This document shows positions 27,241-43,743 of a stretch of 64,000 nucleotides of DNA, one piece after another (within the stretch, counting starts at the first letter, position 1; every line of letters starts with the position of its first letter). The notes under the pieces are model-generated. The model was given only the letters and a program-made list of their open reading frames with translations, was not told the origin of the DNA and did no database searches. Both the position numbers and the translations under genes were made by a program. The stretch covers positions 237,501-301,500 of the forward strand of contig OY811984.1 in NCBI GenBank assembly GCA_963681505.1, given 5' to 3'. The DNA is from Eunapius fragilis. Lineage: Eukaryota; Porifera; Demospongiae; Spongillida; Spongillidae.

Positions 27241-27504
27241 TTTCTTCCATGTGTGCAGTGGTTTGCTCATATTGCTTGTCTCATCAACACCTCGATGCTA
27301 AGATAGTCAATAATTTCCCATACAAATGTATGGGTGGGAACCTACTTTTGAAACGCTTGGAAAACCCATACCAAAGCAGGTATGCTCGGGGTGGCATTAA
27401 AAAGAGATAGAGGAGTGGTTACTGCTATCTTCCATTTGTGCAGTGGTTTGCTCATATTGCATGTCTCATCAACACTCGATGCTAAGATAGTCAATAATTT
27501 CCCA
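27241..27504 (-). repeat. 185-bp satellite, inverted leading segment
   Basis: About one and a half monomers are in the opposite orientation to the main array. They meet it head-to-head at a CCCATGGG centre at 27501-27508. Confidence 0.92.
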
Positions 27505-30500
27505 TGGGAAATTTTTGACTATATTAGCATCGAGGTGTTGATGAGACATGCAATATGAGCAAACCACTGCACACTTGGAAGATAGCAGTAACCACTCCTC
27601 TATCTGTTTTAAATGCCACCCCGAGCATACCTGCTTTGGTATGGGTTTACCAAGCGATTCAAAAGTAGGTTCCCACCCATACATTTCTATGGGAAATTTA
27701 TGACTATCTTAGCATCGAGGTGTTGATGAGACATGCAATATGAGCAAACCACTGCACACATGGAAGATACCAGTAACTACTCCTCTATCTGTTTTAAATG
27801 CCACCTCGTGCATACCTGCTTTGGTAAGGGTTTACCAAGCGATTCAAAAGTAGGTTCCCACCCATACATTTCTATGGGAAATTTATGACTATCTTAGCAT
27901 CGAGGTGTTGATGAGGCATGCAATATGAGAAAACCACTGCACAATTGGAGGATAGCAGTGAACACTCCTCTATCTGTTTCAAATGCCACCCTGAGCATAC
28001 CTGCTTCGGTATGGGTTAACCAAGCGATTCAAAAGTAGGTTCCCACCCATACATTTCTTTGGGAAATTTTTGACTATATTAGCATCGAGGTGTTGATGAG
28101 ACATGCAATATAAGCAAACCACTGCACACTTGGAAGAAAGCAGTAACCACTCCTCGATCTGTTTTAAATGCCACCCCGAGCATACCTGCTTCGGTATGGG
28201 TTAACCAAGCGATTCAAAAGTAGGTTCCCACCCATACATTCCTATGGGAAACCACCCATACATCTCTACGGGAAATTTTGACTATCTTAGCATCGAGGTG
28301 TTGATGAGACATGCAATATGAGCAAACCACTGCACACTTGGAAGATAGCAGTAACCACTCCTCTATCTGTTTTAAATGCCACCCCGAGCATACCTGCTTC
28401 GGTATGGGTTAACCAAGCGATTCAAAAGTAGGTTCCCACCCATACATTCCAATGGGAAACCACCCATACATCTCAATGGGAAATTTTGACTATCTTAGCA
28501 TCGAGGTGTTGATGAGACATGCAATATGAGCAAACCACTGCACACTTGGAAGATAGCAGTAACCACTCCTCTATCTGTTTAAAATGCCACCCCGAGCATA
28601 TCTGCTTTGGTATGGGTTTACCAAGCGATTCAAAAGTAGGTTCCCACCCATACATTTCTATGGGAAATTTTTAACTATATTAGCATCGAGGTGTTGATGA
28701 GACATGCAAAATGAGCAAACCACTGTACACATGAAACATAGCAGTAACCACTCCTCTATCTCCTTTTAATGCCACCCCGAGCATACCTGCTTTGGTATGG
28801 GTTTACCAAGCGATTCAAAAGTAGGTTCCCACTCGTACATTCCTATGGGAAACCACCCATACATCTCTATGGGAAATATTGACTATCTTAGCATCGAGGT
28901 GTTGATGAGACATGCAATATGAGCAAACCACTGCACACTTGGAGGATAGCAGTAACCACTCCTCTATCTGTTTTAAATGCCACCCCGAGCATACCTGCTT
29001 CGGTATGGGTTAACCAAGCGATTCAAAAGAAGGATCCCACCCATACATTTCTATGGGAAATTTTTGACTATATTAGCATCGAGCTGTTGATGAGACATGC
29101 AATATGAGCAAACCACTGCACACTTGGAAGATAGCAGTAACCACTCCTCTATCTGTTTAAAATGCCACCCCGAGCATATCTGCTTCGGTACGGGTTAGCC
29201 AAGCGATTCAAAAGTAGGTTCCCACCCATACATTCCTATGGGAAATTTTTGACTATCTTAGCATTGAGGTGTTGTTGAGACATGCAATATGAGCAAACCA
29301 CTGCGCACTTGGAAGATAGCAGTAACCACTCCTCTATCTGTTTTAAATGCCACCCCGAGCATACCTGCTTCGGTATGGGTTAACCAAGCGATTCAAAAGT
29401 AGGTTCCCACCCATACATTCCTATGGGAAACCACCCATACATCTCTATGGGAAATATTGACTATCTTAGCATCGAGGTGTTGATGAGACAAGCAATATGA
29501 GCAAGCCACTGCACACTTGGAAGATAGCAGTAACCATTCCTCTATCTGTTTTAAATGCCACCCCGAGCATATCTGCTTTGGTATGGGTTTACCAAGCGAT
29601 TCAAAAGTAGGTTCCCACCCATACATTTCTATAGGAAATTTTTAACTATCTTAGCATCGAGGTGTTGATGAGACATGCAATATGAGCAAACCACTGCACA
29701 CATGAAACATAGCAGTAACCACTCCTCTATCTCCTTTTAATGCCACCCCGGCATACCTGCTTTGGTATGGGTTTACCAAGCGATTCAAAAGTAGGTTCCC
29801 ACTCATACATTCCTATGGGAAACCACCCATACATCTCTATGGGAAATATTGACTATCTTAGCATCGAGGTGTTGATGAGACATGCAATATGAGCAAACCA
29901 CTGCACACTTGGAGGATGGCAGTAACCACTCCGCTATCTGTTTTAATTGCCACCCCGAGCATACCTGCTTCGGTATGGGTTAACCAAGCGATTCAAAAGT
30001 AGGTTCCCACCCATACATTCCAATGGGAAACCACCCATACATCTCTATGGGAACTATTGACTATCTTAGCATCGAGGTGTTGATGATACATGCAATATGA
30101 GCAAACCACTGCACACATGGAAGATAGCAGTAACCACTCCTCTATCTCTTTTTAATGCCACCCCGAGCATACCTGCTTTGGTATGGGTTTACCAAGCGAT
30201 TCAAAAGTAGGTTCCCACCCATACATTTCTATGGGAAATTTTTGACTATCTTAGCATTGAGGTGTTGTTGAGACATGCAATATGAGCAAACCACTGCACA
30301 CTTGGAAGATAGCAGTAACCACTCTTCTATCTGTTTTAAATGCCACCCCGAGCATACCTGCTTCAGTATGGGTTAACCAAGCGATTCAAAAGTAGGTTCC
30401 CACCCATACATTCCTATGGGAAACCACCCATACATCTCTATGGGAAATATTGACTATCTTAGCATCGAGGTGTTGATGAGACAAGCAATATGAGCAAGCC

Positions 30501-33500
30501 ACTGCACACTTGGAAGATAGCAGTAACCACTCCTCTATCTCTTTTTAATGCCACCCCGAGCATACCTGCTTTGGTATGGGTTTACCAAGCGATTCAAAAG
30601 TAGGTTTCCACCAATACATTTCTATGGGAAATATAGACTATCTTAGCATCGATGTGTTGATGAGACATGCAATATGAGCAAACAGCTGCACACATGAAGT
30701 ATAGCAGTAAGCACTCCTCTATCTCCTTTTAATGCCACCCCGAGCATACCTGCTTTGGTATGGGTTTACCAAGCGATTCAAAAGTAGGTTCCCACACATA
30801 CATTTCTATGTGAAATATTGACTATCTTAGCATCGAGGTGTTGATGAGACATGCAATATGAGCAAACCACTGCACACAGGAAAGATAGCAGTAACCACTC
30901 CTCTATCTCCTTTAAATTCCACCTCAACTATACCTGCTTAGGTATGGGTTAACCAATCGATTCAAATGTAGGTTCCCACCCATACATTCCAATGGGAAAC
31001 CACCCATACATCTCAATGGGAAATATTGACTATCTTAGCATCGAGGTGTTGATGAGACATGCAATATGAGCAAACCACTGCACACTTGGAAGATAGCAGT
31101 AACCACTCCTCTATCTGTTTTAAATGCCACCCCGAGCATACCTGCTTTGGTATGGGTTTACCAAGCGATTCAAAAGTAGGTTCCCACCCATACATTTCTA
31201 TGGGAAATTTATGACTATCTTAGCATCGAGGTGTTGATGAGACATGCAATATGAGCAAACCACTGCACACTTGGAGGATAGCAGTAACCACTCCTCTATC
31301 TGTTTTAAATGCCACCCCGAGCATACCTGCTTCGGTATGGGTTAACCAAGCGATTCAAAAGTAGGTTCCCACCCATACATTCCTATGGGAAACCACCCAT
31401 ACATCTCTATGGGAAATATTGACTATCTTAGCATCGAGGTGTTGATGAGACATGCAATATGAGCAAACCACTGCACACTTGGAGGATGGCAGTAACCACT
31501 CCGCTATCTGTTTTAATTGCCACCCCGAGCATACCTGCTTCGGTATGGGTTAACCAAGCGATTCAAAAGTAGGTTCCCACCCATACATTCCAATGGGAAA
31601 CCACCCATACATCTCTATGGGAACTATTGACTATCTTAGCATCGAGGTGTTGATGATACATGCAATATGAGCAAACCACTGCACACATGGAAGATAGCAG
31701 TAACCACTCCTCTATCTCTTTTTAATGCCACCCCGAGCATACCTGCTTTGGTATGGGTTTACCAAGCGATTCAAAAGTAGGTTCCCACCCATACATTTCT
31801 ATGGGAAATTTTTGACTATCTTAGCATTGAGGTGTTGTTGAGACATGCAATATGAGCAAACCACTGCACACTTGGAAGATAGCAGTAACCACTCTTCTAT
31901 CTGTTTTAAATGCCACCCCGAGCATACCTGCTTCAGTATGGGTTAACCAAGCGATTCAAAAGTAGGTTCCCACCCATACATTCCTATGGGAAACCACCCA
32001 TACATCTCTATGGGAAATATTGACTATCTTAGCATCGAGGTGTTGATGAGACAAGCAATATGAGCAAGCCACTGCACACTTGGAAGATAGCAGTAACCAC
32101 TCCTCTATCTCTTTTTAATGCCACCCCGAGCATACCTGCTTTGGTATGGGTTTACCAAGCGATTCAAAAGTAGGTTTCCACCAATACATTTCTATGGGAA
32201 ATATAGACTATCTTAGCATCGATGTGTTGATGAGACATGCAATATGAGCAAACAGCTGCACACATGAAGTATAGCAGTAAGCACTCCTCTATCTCCTTTT
32301 AATGCCACCCCGAGCATACCTGCTTTGGTATGGGTTTACCAAGCGATTCAAAAGTAGGTTCCCACACATACATTTCTATGTGAAATATTGACTATCTTAG
32401 CATCGAGGTGTTGATGAGACATGCAATATGAGCAAACCACTGCACACAGGAAAGATAGCAGTAACCACTCCTCTATCTCCTTTAAATTCCACCTCAACTA
32501 TACCTGCTTAGGTATGGGTTAACCAATCGATTCAAATGTAGGTTCCCACCCATACATTCCAATGGGAAACCACCCATACATCTCAATGGGAAATATTGAC
32601 TATCTTAGCATCGAGGTGTTGATGAGACATGCAATATGAGCAAACCACTGCACACTTGGAAGATAGCAGTAACCACTCCTCTATCTGTTTTAAATGCCAC
32701 CCCGAGCATACCTGCTGCGGTATGGGTTAACCAAGCGATTCAAAAGTAGGTTCGGACCCATACATTTCTATGGGAAATTTATGACTATCTTAGCATCGAG
32801 GTGTTGATGAGACATGCAATATGAGCAAACCACTGCACACAAGGAAGATACCAGTAACCACTCCTCTATCTGTTTTAAATGCCACCCCGAGCATACCTGC
32901 TTCGGTATGGGTTAACCAAGCGATTCAAAAGAAGGATCCCACCCATACATTTCTATGGGAAATTTTTGACTATATTAGCATCGAGCTGTTGATGAGACAT
33001 GCAATATGAGCAAACCACTGCACACTTGGAAGATAGCAGTAACCACTCCTCTATCTGTTTAAAATGCCACCCCGAGCATATCTGCTTCGGTACGGGTTAG
33101 CCAAGCGATTCAAAAGTAGGTTCCCACCCATACATTCCTATGGGAAATTTTTGACTATCTTAGCATTGAGGTGTTGTTGAGACATGCAATATGAGCAAAC
33201 CACTGCGCACTTGGAAGATAGCAGTAACCACTCCTCTATCTGTTTTAAATGCCACCCCGAGCATACCTGCTTCGGTATGGGTTAACCAAGCGATTCAAAA
33301 GTAGGTTCCCACCCATACATTCCTATGGGAAACCACCCATACATCTCTATGGGAAATATTGACTATCTTAGCATCGAGGTGTTGATGAGACAAGCAATAT
33401 GAGCAAGCCACTGCACACTTGGAAGATAGCAGTAACCATTCCTCTATCTGTTTTAAATGCCACCCCGAGCATATCTGCTTTGGTATGGGTTTACCAAGCG

Positions 33501-36500
33501 ATTCAAAAGTAGGTTCCCACCCATACATTTCTATAGGAAATTTTTAACTATCTTAGCATCGAGGTGTTGATGAGACATGCAATATGAGCAAACCACTGCA
33601 CACATGAAACATAGCAGTAACCACTCCTCTATCTCCTTTTAATGCCACCCCGGCATACCTGCTTTGGTATGGGTTTACCAAGCGATTCAAAAGTAGGTTC
33701 CCACTCATACATTCCTATGGGAAACCACCCATACATCTCTATGGGAAATATTGACTATCTTAGCATCGAGGTGTTGATGAGACATGCAATATGAGCAAAC
33801 CACTGCACACTTGGAGGATGGCAGTAACCACTCCGCTATCTGTTTTAATTGCCACCCCGAGCATACCTGCTTCGGTATGGGTTAACCAAGCGATTCAAAA
33901 GTAGGTTCCCACCCATACATTCCAATGGGAAACCACCCATACATCTCTATGGGAACTATTGACTATCTTAGCATCGAGGTGTTGATGATACATGCAATAT
34001 GAGCAAACCACTGCACACATGGAAGATAGCAGTAACCACTCCTCTATCTCTTTTTAATGCCACCCCGAGCATACCTGCTTTGGTATGGGTTTACCAAGCG
34101 ATTCAAAAGTAGGTTCCCACCCATACATTTCTATGGGAAATTTTTGACTATCTTAGCATTGAGGTGTTGTTGAGACATGCAATATGAGCAAACCACTGCA
34201 CACTTGGAAGATAGCAGTAACCACTCTTCTATCTGTTTTAAATGCCACCCCGAGCATACCTGCTTCAGTATGGGTTAACCAAGCGATTCAAAAGTAGGTT
34301 CCCACCCATACATTCCTATGGGAAACCACCCATACATCTCTATGGGAAATATTGACTATCTTAGCATCGAGGTGTTGATGAGACAAGCAATATGAGCAAG
34401 CCACTGCACACTTGGAAGATAGCAGTAACCACTCCTCTATCTCTTTTTAATGCCACCCCGAGCATACCTGCTTTGGTATGGGTTTACCAAGCGATTCAAA
34501 AGTAGGTTTCCACCAATACATTTCTATGGGAAATATAGACTATCTTAGCATCGATGTGTTGATGAGACATGCAATATGAGCAAACAGCTGCACACATGAA
34601 GTATAGCAGTAAGCACTCCTCTATCTCCTTTTAATGCCACCCCGAGCATACCTGCTTTGGTATGGGTTTACCAAGCGATTCAAAAGTAGGTTCCCACACA
34701 TACATTTCTATGTGAAATATTGACTATCTTAGCATCGAGGTGTTGATGAGACATGCAATATGAGCAAACCACTGCACACAGGAAAGATAGCAGTAACCAC
34801 TCCTCTATCTCCTTTAAATTCCACCTCAACTATACCTGCTTAGGTATGGGTTAACCAATCGATTCAAATGTAGGTTCCCACCCATACATTCCAATGGGAA
34901 ACCACCCATACATCTCAATGGGAAATATTGACTATCTTAGCATCGAGGTGTTGATGAGACATGCAATATGAGCAAACCACTGCACACTTGGAAGATAGCA
35001 GTAACCACTCCTCTATCTGTTTTAAATGCCACCCCGAGCATACCTGCTTTGGTATGGGTTTACCAAGCGATTCAAAAGTAGGTTCCCACCCATACATTTC
35101 TATGGGAAATTTATGACTATCTTAGCATCGAGGTGTTGATGAGACATGCAATATGAGCAAACCACTGCACACTTGGAGGATAGCAGTAACCACTCCTCTA
35201 TCTGTTTTAAATGCCACCCCGAGCATACCTGCTTCGGTATGGGTTAACCAAGCGATTCAAAAGTAGGTTCCCACCCATACATTCCTATGGGAAACCACCC
35301 ATACATCTCTATGGGAAATATTGACTATCTTAGCATCGAGGTGTTGATGAGACATGCAATATGAGCAAACCACTGCACACTTGGAGGATGGCAGTAACCA
35401 CTCCGCTATCTGTTTTAATTGCCACCCCGAGCATACCTGCTTCGGTATGGGTTAACCAAGCGATTCAAAAGTAGGTTCCCACCCATACATTCCAATGGGA
35501 AACCACCCATACATCTCTATGGGAACTATTGACTATCTTAGCATCGAGGTGTTGATGATACATGCAATATGAGCAAACCACTGCACACATGGAAGATAGC
35601 AGTAACCACTCCTCTATCTCTTTTTAATGCCACCCCGAGCATACCTGCTTTGGTATGGGTTTACCAAGCGATTCAAAAGTAGGTTCCCACCCATACATTT
35701 CTATGGGAAATTTTTGACTATCTTAGCATTGAGGTGTTGTTGAGACATGCAATACGAGCAAACCACTGCACACTTGGAAGATAGCAGTAACCACTCTTCT
35801 ATCTGTTTTAAATGCCACCCCGAGCATACCTGCTTCAGTATGGGTTAACCAAGCGATTCAAAAGTAGGTTCCCACCCATACATTCCTATGGGAAACCACC
35901 CATACATCTCTATGGGAAATATTGACTATCTTAGCATCGAGGTGTTGATGAGACAAGCAATATGAGCAAGCCACTGCACACTTGGAAGATAGCAGTAACC
36001 ACTCCTCTATCTCTTTTTAATGCCACCCCGAGCATACCTGCTTTGGTATGGGTTTACCAAGCGATTCAAAAGTAGGTTTCCACCAATACATTTCTATGGG
36101 AAATATAGACTATCTTAGCATCGATGTGTTGATGAGACATGCAATATGAGCAAACAGCTGCACACATGAAGTATAGCAGTAAGCACTCCTCTATCTCCTT
36201 TTAATGCCACCCCGAGCATACCTGCTTTGGTATGGGTTTACCAAGCGATTCAAAAGTAGGTTCCCACACATACATTTCTATGTGAAATATTGACTATCTT
36301 AGCATCGAGGTGTTGATGAGACATGCAATATGAGCAAACCACTGCACACAGGAAAGATAGCAGTAACCACTCCTCTATCTCCTTTAAATTCCACCTCAAC
36401 TATACCTGCTTAGGTATGGGTTAACCAATCGATTCAAATGTAGGTTCCCACCCATACATTCCAATGGGAAACCACCCATACATCTCAATGGGAAATATTG

Positions 36501-39500
36501 ACTATCTTAGCATCGAGGTGTTGATGAGACATGCAATATGAGCAAACCACTGCACACTTGGAAGATAGCAGTAACCACTCCTCTATCTGTTTTAAATGCC
36601 ACCCCGAGCATACCTGCTGCGGTATGGGTTAACCAAGCGATTCAAAAGTAGGTTCGGACCCATACATTTCTATGGGAAATTTATGACTATCTTAGCATCG
36701 AGGTGTTGATGAGACATGCAATATGAGCAAACCACTGCACACAAGGAAGATACCAGTAACCACTCCTCTATCTGTTTTAAATGCCACCCCGAGCATACCT
36801 GCTTTGGTATGGGTTTACCAAGCGATTCAAAAGTAGGTTCCCACCCATACATTTCTATGGGAAATTTATGACTATCTTAGCATCGAGGTGTTGATGAGAC
36901 ATGCAATATGAGCAAACCACTGCACACTTGGAGGATAGCAGTAACCACTCCTCTATCTGTTTTAAATGCCACCCCGAGCATACCTGCTTCGGTATGGGTT
37001 AACCAAGCGATTCAAAAGTAGGTTCCCACCCATACATTCCTATGGGAAACCACCCATACATCTCTATGGGAAATTTTGACTATCTTAGCATCGAGGTGTT
37101 GATGAGACATGCAATATGAGCAAACCACTGCACACTTGGAAGATAGCAGTAACCACTCCTCTATCTGTTTTAAATGCCACCCCGAGCATATCTGCTTTGG
37201 TATGGGTTTACCAAGCGATTCAAAAGTAGGTTCCCACCCATACATTTCTATGGGAAATTTATGACTATCTTAGCATCGAGGTGTTGATGAGACATGCAAT
37301 ATGAGCAAACCACTGCACACATTGATGATACCAGTAACTACTCCTCTATCTGTTTTAAATGCCACCTCGAGCATACCTGCTTTGGTAAGGGGTTACCAAG
37401 CGATTCAAAAGTAGGTTCCCACCCATACATTTCTATGGGAAATTTATGACTATTTTAGCATCGAGGTGTTGATGAGTCATGCAATATGAGAAAACCACTG
37501 CACACTTGGAGGATTGCAGTGAACACTCCTCTATCTGTTTCAAATGCCACCCCGAGCATACCTGCTTCGGTATGGGTTAACCAAGCGATTCAAAAGTAGG
37601 TTCCCACCCATACATTTCTATGGGAAATTTTGGACTATATTAGCATCGAGGTGTTGATGAGACATGCAATATGAGCAAACCACTGCACACTTGGAAGATA
37701 GCAGTAACCACTCCTCTATCTGTTTTAAATGCCACCCCGAGCATACCTGCTTTGGTATGGGTTTACCAAGCGATTCAAAAGTAGGTTCCCACCCATACAT
37801 TTCTATGGGAAATTTATGACTATCTTAGCATCGAGGTGTTGATGAGACATGCAATATGAGCAAACCACTGCACACATTGAAGATACCAGTAACTACTCCT
37901 CTATCTGTTTTAAATGCCACCTCGAGCATACCTGCTTTGGTAAGGGTTTACCAAGCGATTCAAAAGTAGGTTCCCACCCATACATTTCTATGGGAAATTT
38001 ATGACTATCTTAGCATCGAGGTGTTGATGAGTCATGCAATATGAGAAAACCACTGCACACTTGGAGGATTGCAGTGAACACTCCTCTATCTGTTTCAAAT
38101 GCCACCCCGAGCATACCTGCTTCGGTATGGGTTAACCAAGCGATTCAAAAGTAGGTTCCCACCCATACATTTCTATGGGAAATTTTGGACTATATTAGCA
38201 TCGAGGTGTTGATGAGACATGCAATATGAGCAAACCACTGCACACTTGGAAGATAGCAGTAACCACTCCTCTATCTGTTTTAAATGCCACCCCGAGCATA
38301 CCTGCTTTGGTATGGGTTTACCAAGCGATTCAAAAGTAGGTTCCCACCCATACATTTCTATGGGAAATTTATGACTATCTTAGCATCGAGGTGTTGATGA
38401 GACATGCAATATGAGCAAACCACTGCACACATGGAAGATACCAGTAACTACTCCTCTATCTGTTTTAAATGCCACCTCGTGCATACCTGCTTTGGTAAGG
38501 GTTTACCAAGCGATTCAAAAGTAGGTTCCCACCCATACATTTCTATGGGAAATTTATGACTATCTTAGCATCGAGGTGTTGATGAGGCATGCAATATGAG
38601 AAAACCACTGCACAATTGGAGGATAGCAGTGAACACTCCTCTATCTGTTTCAAATGCCACCCTGAGCATACCTGCTTCGGTATGGGTTAACCAAGCGATT
38701 CAATAGTAGGTTCCCACCCATACATTTCTATGGGAAATTTTTGACTATATTAGCATCGAGGTGTTGATGAGACATGCAATATGAGCAAACCACTGCACAC
38801 TTGGAAGATAGCAGTAACCACTCCTCGATCTGTTTTAAATGCCACCCCGAGCATACCTGCTTCGGTATGGGTTAACCAAGCGATTCAAAAGTAGGTTCCC
38901 ACCCATACATTCCTATGGGAAACCACCCATACATCTCTACGGGAAATTTTGACTATCTTAGCATCGAGGTGTTGATGAGACATGCAATATGAGCAAACCA
39001 CTGCACACTTGGAAGATAGCAGTAACCACTCCTCTATCTGTTTTAAATGCCACCCCGAGCATATCTGCTTTGGTATGGGTTTACCAAGCGATTCAAAAGT
39101 AGGTTCCCACCCATACATTTCTATGGGAAATTTTTAACAATCTTAGCATCGAGGTGTTGATGAGACATGCAATATGAGCAAACCACTGCACACATGAAAC
39201 ATAGCAGTAACCACTCCTCTATCTCCTTTTAATGCCACCCCGAGCATACCTGCTTTGGTATGGATTTACCAAGCGATTCAAAAGTAGGTTCCCACTCATA
39301 CATTCCTATGGGAAACCACCCATACATCTCTATGGGAAATATTGACTATCTTAGCATCGAGGTGTTGATGAGACATGCAATATGAGCAAACCACTGCACA
39401 CTTGGAGGATACCAGTAACCACTCCTCTATCTGTTTTAAATGCCACCCCGAGCATACCTGCTTCGGTATGGGTTAGCCAAGCGATTCAAAAGTAGGTTCC

Positions 39501-42500
39501 CACCCATACATTCCTATGGGAAATTTTTGACTATCTTAGCATTGAGGTGTTGTTGAGACATGCAATATGAGCAAACCACTGCGCACTTGGAAGATAGCAG
39601 TAACCACTCCTCTATCTGTTTTAAATGCCACCCCGAGCATACCTGCTTCGGTATGGGTTAACCAAGCGATTCAAAAGTAGGTTCCCACCCATACATTCCT
39701 ATGGGAAACCACCCATACATCTCTATGGGAAATATTGACTATCTTAGCATCGAGGTGTTGATGAGACAAGCAATATGAGCAAGCCACTGCACACTTGGAA
39801 GATAGCAGTAACCATTCCTCTATCTGTTTTAAATGCCACCCCGAGCATATCTGCTTTGGTATGGGTTTACCAAGCGATTCAAAAGTAGGTTCCACCCATA
39901 CATTTCTATAGGAAATTTTTAACTATCTTAGCATCGAGGTGTTGATGAGACATGCAATATGAGCAAACCACTGCACACATGAAACATAGCAGTAACCACT
40001 CCTCTATCTCCTTTTAATGCCACCCCGGCATACCTGCTTTGGTATGGGTTTACCAAGCGATTCAAAAGTAGGTTCCCACTCATACATTCCTATGGGAAAC
40101 CACCCATACATCTCTATGGGAAATATTGACTATCTTAGCATCGAGGTGTTGATGAGACATGCAATATGAGCAAACCACTGCACACTTGGAGGATGGCAGT
40201 AACCACTCCGCTATCTGTTTTAATTGCCACCCCGAGCATACCTGCTTCGGTATGGGTTAACCAAGCGATTCAAAAGTAGGTTCCCACCCATACATTCCAA
40301 TGGGAAACCACCCATACATCTCTATGGGAACTATTGACTATCTTAGCATCGAGGTGTTGATGATACATGCAATATGAGCAAACCACTGCACACATGGAAG
40401 ATAGCAGTAACCACTCCTCTATCTCTTTTTAATGCCACCCCGAGCATACCTGCTTTGGTATGGGTTTACCAAGCGATTCAAAAGTAGGTTCCCACCCATA
40501 CATTTCTATGGGAAATTTTTGACTATCTTAGCATTGAGGTGTTGTTGAGACATGCAATATGAGCAAACCACTGCACACTTGGAAGATAGCAGTAACCACT
40601 CTTCTATCTGTTTTAAATGCCACCCCGAGCATACCTGCTTCAGTATGGGTTAACCAAGCGATTCAAAAGTAGGTTCCCACCCATACATTCCTATGGGAAA
40701 CCACCCATACATCTCTATGGGAAATATTGACTATCTTAGCATCGAGGTGTTGATGAGACAAGCAATATGAGCAAGCCACTGCACACTTGGAAGATAGCAG
40801 TAACCACTCCTCTATCTCTTTTTAATGCCACCCCGAGCATACCTGCTTTGGTATGGGTTTACCAAGCGATTCAAAAGTAGGTTTCCACCAATACATTTCT
40901 ATGGGAAATATAGACTATCTTAGCATCGATGTGTTGATGAGACATGCAATATGAGCAAACAGCTGCACACATGAAGTATAGCAGTAAGCACTCCTCTATC
41001 TCCTTTTAATGCCACCCCGAGCATACCTGCTTTGGTATGGGTTTACCAAGCGATTCAAAAGTAGGTTCCCACACATACATTTCTATGTGAAATATTGACT
41101 ATCTTAGCATCGAGGTGTTGATGAGACATGCAATATGAGCAAACCACTGCACACAGGAAAGATAGCAGTAACCACTCCTCTATCTCCTTTAAATTCCACC
41201 TCAACTATACCTGCTTAGGTATGGGTTAACCAATCGATTCAAATGTAGGTTCCCACCCATACATTCCAATGGGAAACCACCCATACATCTCAATGGGAAA
41301 TATTGACTATCTTAGCATCGAGGTGTTGATGAGACATGCAATATGAGCAAACCACTGCACACTTGGAAGATAGCAGTAACCACTCCTCTATCTGTTTTAA
41401 ATGCCACCCCGAGCATACCTGCTGCGGTATGGGTTAACCAAGCGATTCAAAAGTAGGTTCGGACCCATACATTTCTATGGGAAATTTATGACTATCTTAG
41501 CATCGAGGTGTTGATGAGACATGCAATATGAGCAAACCACTGCACACAAGGAAGATACCAGTAACCACTCCTCTATCTGTTTTAAATGCCACCCCGAGCA
41601 TACCTGCTTTGGTATGGGTTTACCAAGCGATTCAAAAGTAGGTTCCCACCCATACATTTCTATGGGAAATTTATGACTATCTTAGCATCGAGGTGTTGAT
41701 GAGACATGCAATATGAGCAAACCACTGCACACTTGGAGGATAGCAGTAACCACTCCTCTATCTGTTTTAAATGCCACCCCGAGCATACCTGCTTCGGTAT
41801 GGGTTAACCAAGCGATTCAAAAGTAGGTTCCCACCCATACATTCCTATGGGAAACCACCCATACATCTCTATGGGAAATTTTGACTATCTTAGCATCGAG
41901 GTGTTGATGAGACATGCAATATGAGCAAACCACTGCACACTTGGAAGATAGCAGTAACCACTCCTCTATCTGTTTTAAATGCCACCCCGAGCATATCTGC
42001 TTTGGTATGGGTTTACCAAGCGATTCAAAAGTAGGTTCCCACCCATACATTTCTATGGGAAATTTATGACTATCTTAGCATCGAGGTGTTGATGAGACAT
42101 GCAATATGAGCAAACCACTGCACACATTGAAGATACCAGTAACTACTCCTCTATCTGTTTTAAATGCCACCCCGAGCATATCTGCTTTGGTATGGGTTTA
42201 CCAAGCGATTCAAAAGTAGGTTCCCACCCATACATTTCTATGGGAAATTTATGACTATCTTAGCATCGAGGTGTTGATGAGACATGCAATATGAGCAAAC
42301 CACTGCACACTTGGAAGATAGCAGTAACCACTCCTCTATCTGTTTTAAATGCCACCCCGAGCATACCTGCTTTGGTATGGGTTTACCAAGCGATTCAAAA
42401 GTAGGTTCCCACCCATACATTTCTATGGGAAATTTATGACTATCTTAGCATCGAGGTGTTGATGAGACATGCAATATGAGCAAACCACTGCACACATGGA

Positions 42501-43743
42501 AGATACCAGTAACTACTCCTCTATCTGTTTTAAATGCCACCTCGTGCATACCTGCTTTGGTAAGGGTTTACCAAGCGATTCAAAAGTAGGTTCCCACCCA
42601 TACATTTCTATGGGAAATTTATGACTATCTTAGCATCGAGGTGTTGATGAGGCATGCAATATGAGAAAACCACTGCACAATTGGAGGATAGCAGTGAACA
42701 CTCCTCTATCTGTTTCAAATGCCACCCTGAGCATACCTGCTTCGGTATGGGTTAACCAAGCGATTCAATAGTAGGTTCCCACCCATACATTTCTATGGGA
42801 AATTTTTGACTATATTAGCATCGAGGTGTTGATGAGACATGCAATATGAGCAAACCACTGCACACTTGGAAGATAGCAGTAACCACTCCTCGATCTGTTT
42901 TAAATGCCACCCCGAGCATACCTGCTTCGGTATGGGTTAACCAAGCGATTCAAAAGTAGGTTCCCACCCATACATTCCTATGGGAAACCACCCATACATC
43001 TCTACGGGAAATTTTGACTATCTTAGCATCGAGGTGTTGATGAGACATGCAATATGAGCAAACCACTGCACACTTGGAAGATAGCAGTAACCACTCCTCT
43101 ATCTGTTTTAAATGCCACCCCGAGCATATCTGCTTTGGTATGGGTTTACCAAGCGATTCAAAAGTAGGTTCCCACCCATACATTTCTATGGGAAATTTTT
43201 AACAATCTTAGCATCGAGGTGTTGATGAGACATGCAATATGAGCAAACCACTGCACACATGAAACATAGCAGTAACCACTCCTCTATCTCCTTTTAATGC
43301 CACCCCGAGCATACCTGCTTTGGTATGGATTTACCAAGCGATTCAAAAGTAGGTTCCCACTCATACATTCCTATGGGAAACCACCCATACATCTCTATGG
43401 GAAATATTGACTATCTTAGCATCGAGGTGTTGATGAGACATGCAATATGAGCAAACCACTGCACACTTGGAGGATACCAGTAACCACTCCTCTATCTGTT
43501 TTAAATGCCACCCCGAGCATACCTGCTTCGGTATGGGTTAACCAAGCGATTCAAAAGTAGGTTCCCACCCATACATTCCAATGGGAAACCACCCATACAT
43601 CTCTATGGGAAATATTGACTATCTTAGCAACGAGGTGTTGATGATACATGCAATATGAGCAAACCACTGCACACATGGAAGATAGCAGTAACCACTCCTC
43701 TATCTCTTTTTAATGCCACCCCGAGCATACCTGCTTTGGTATG

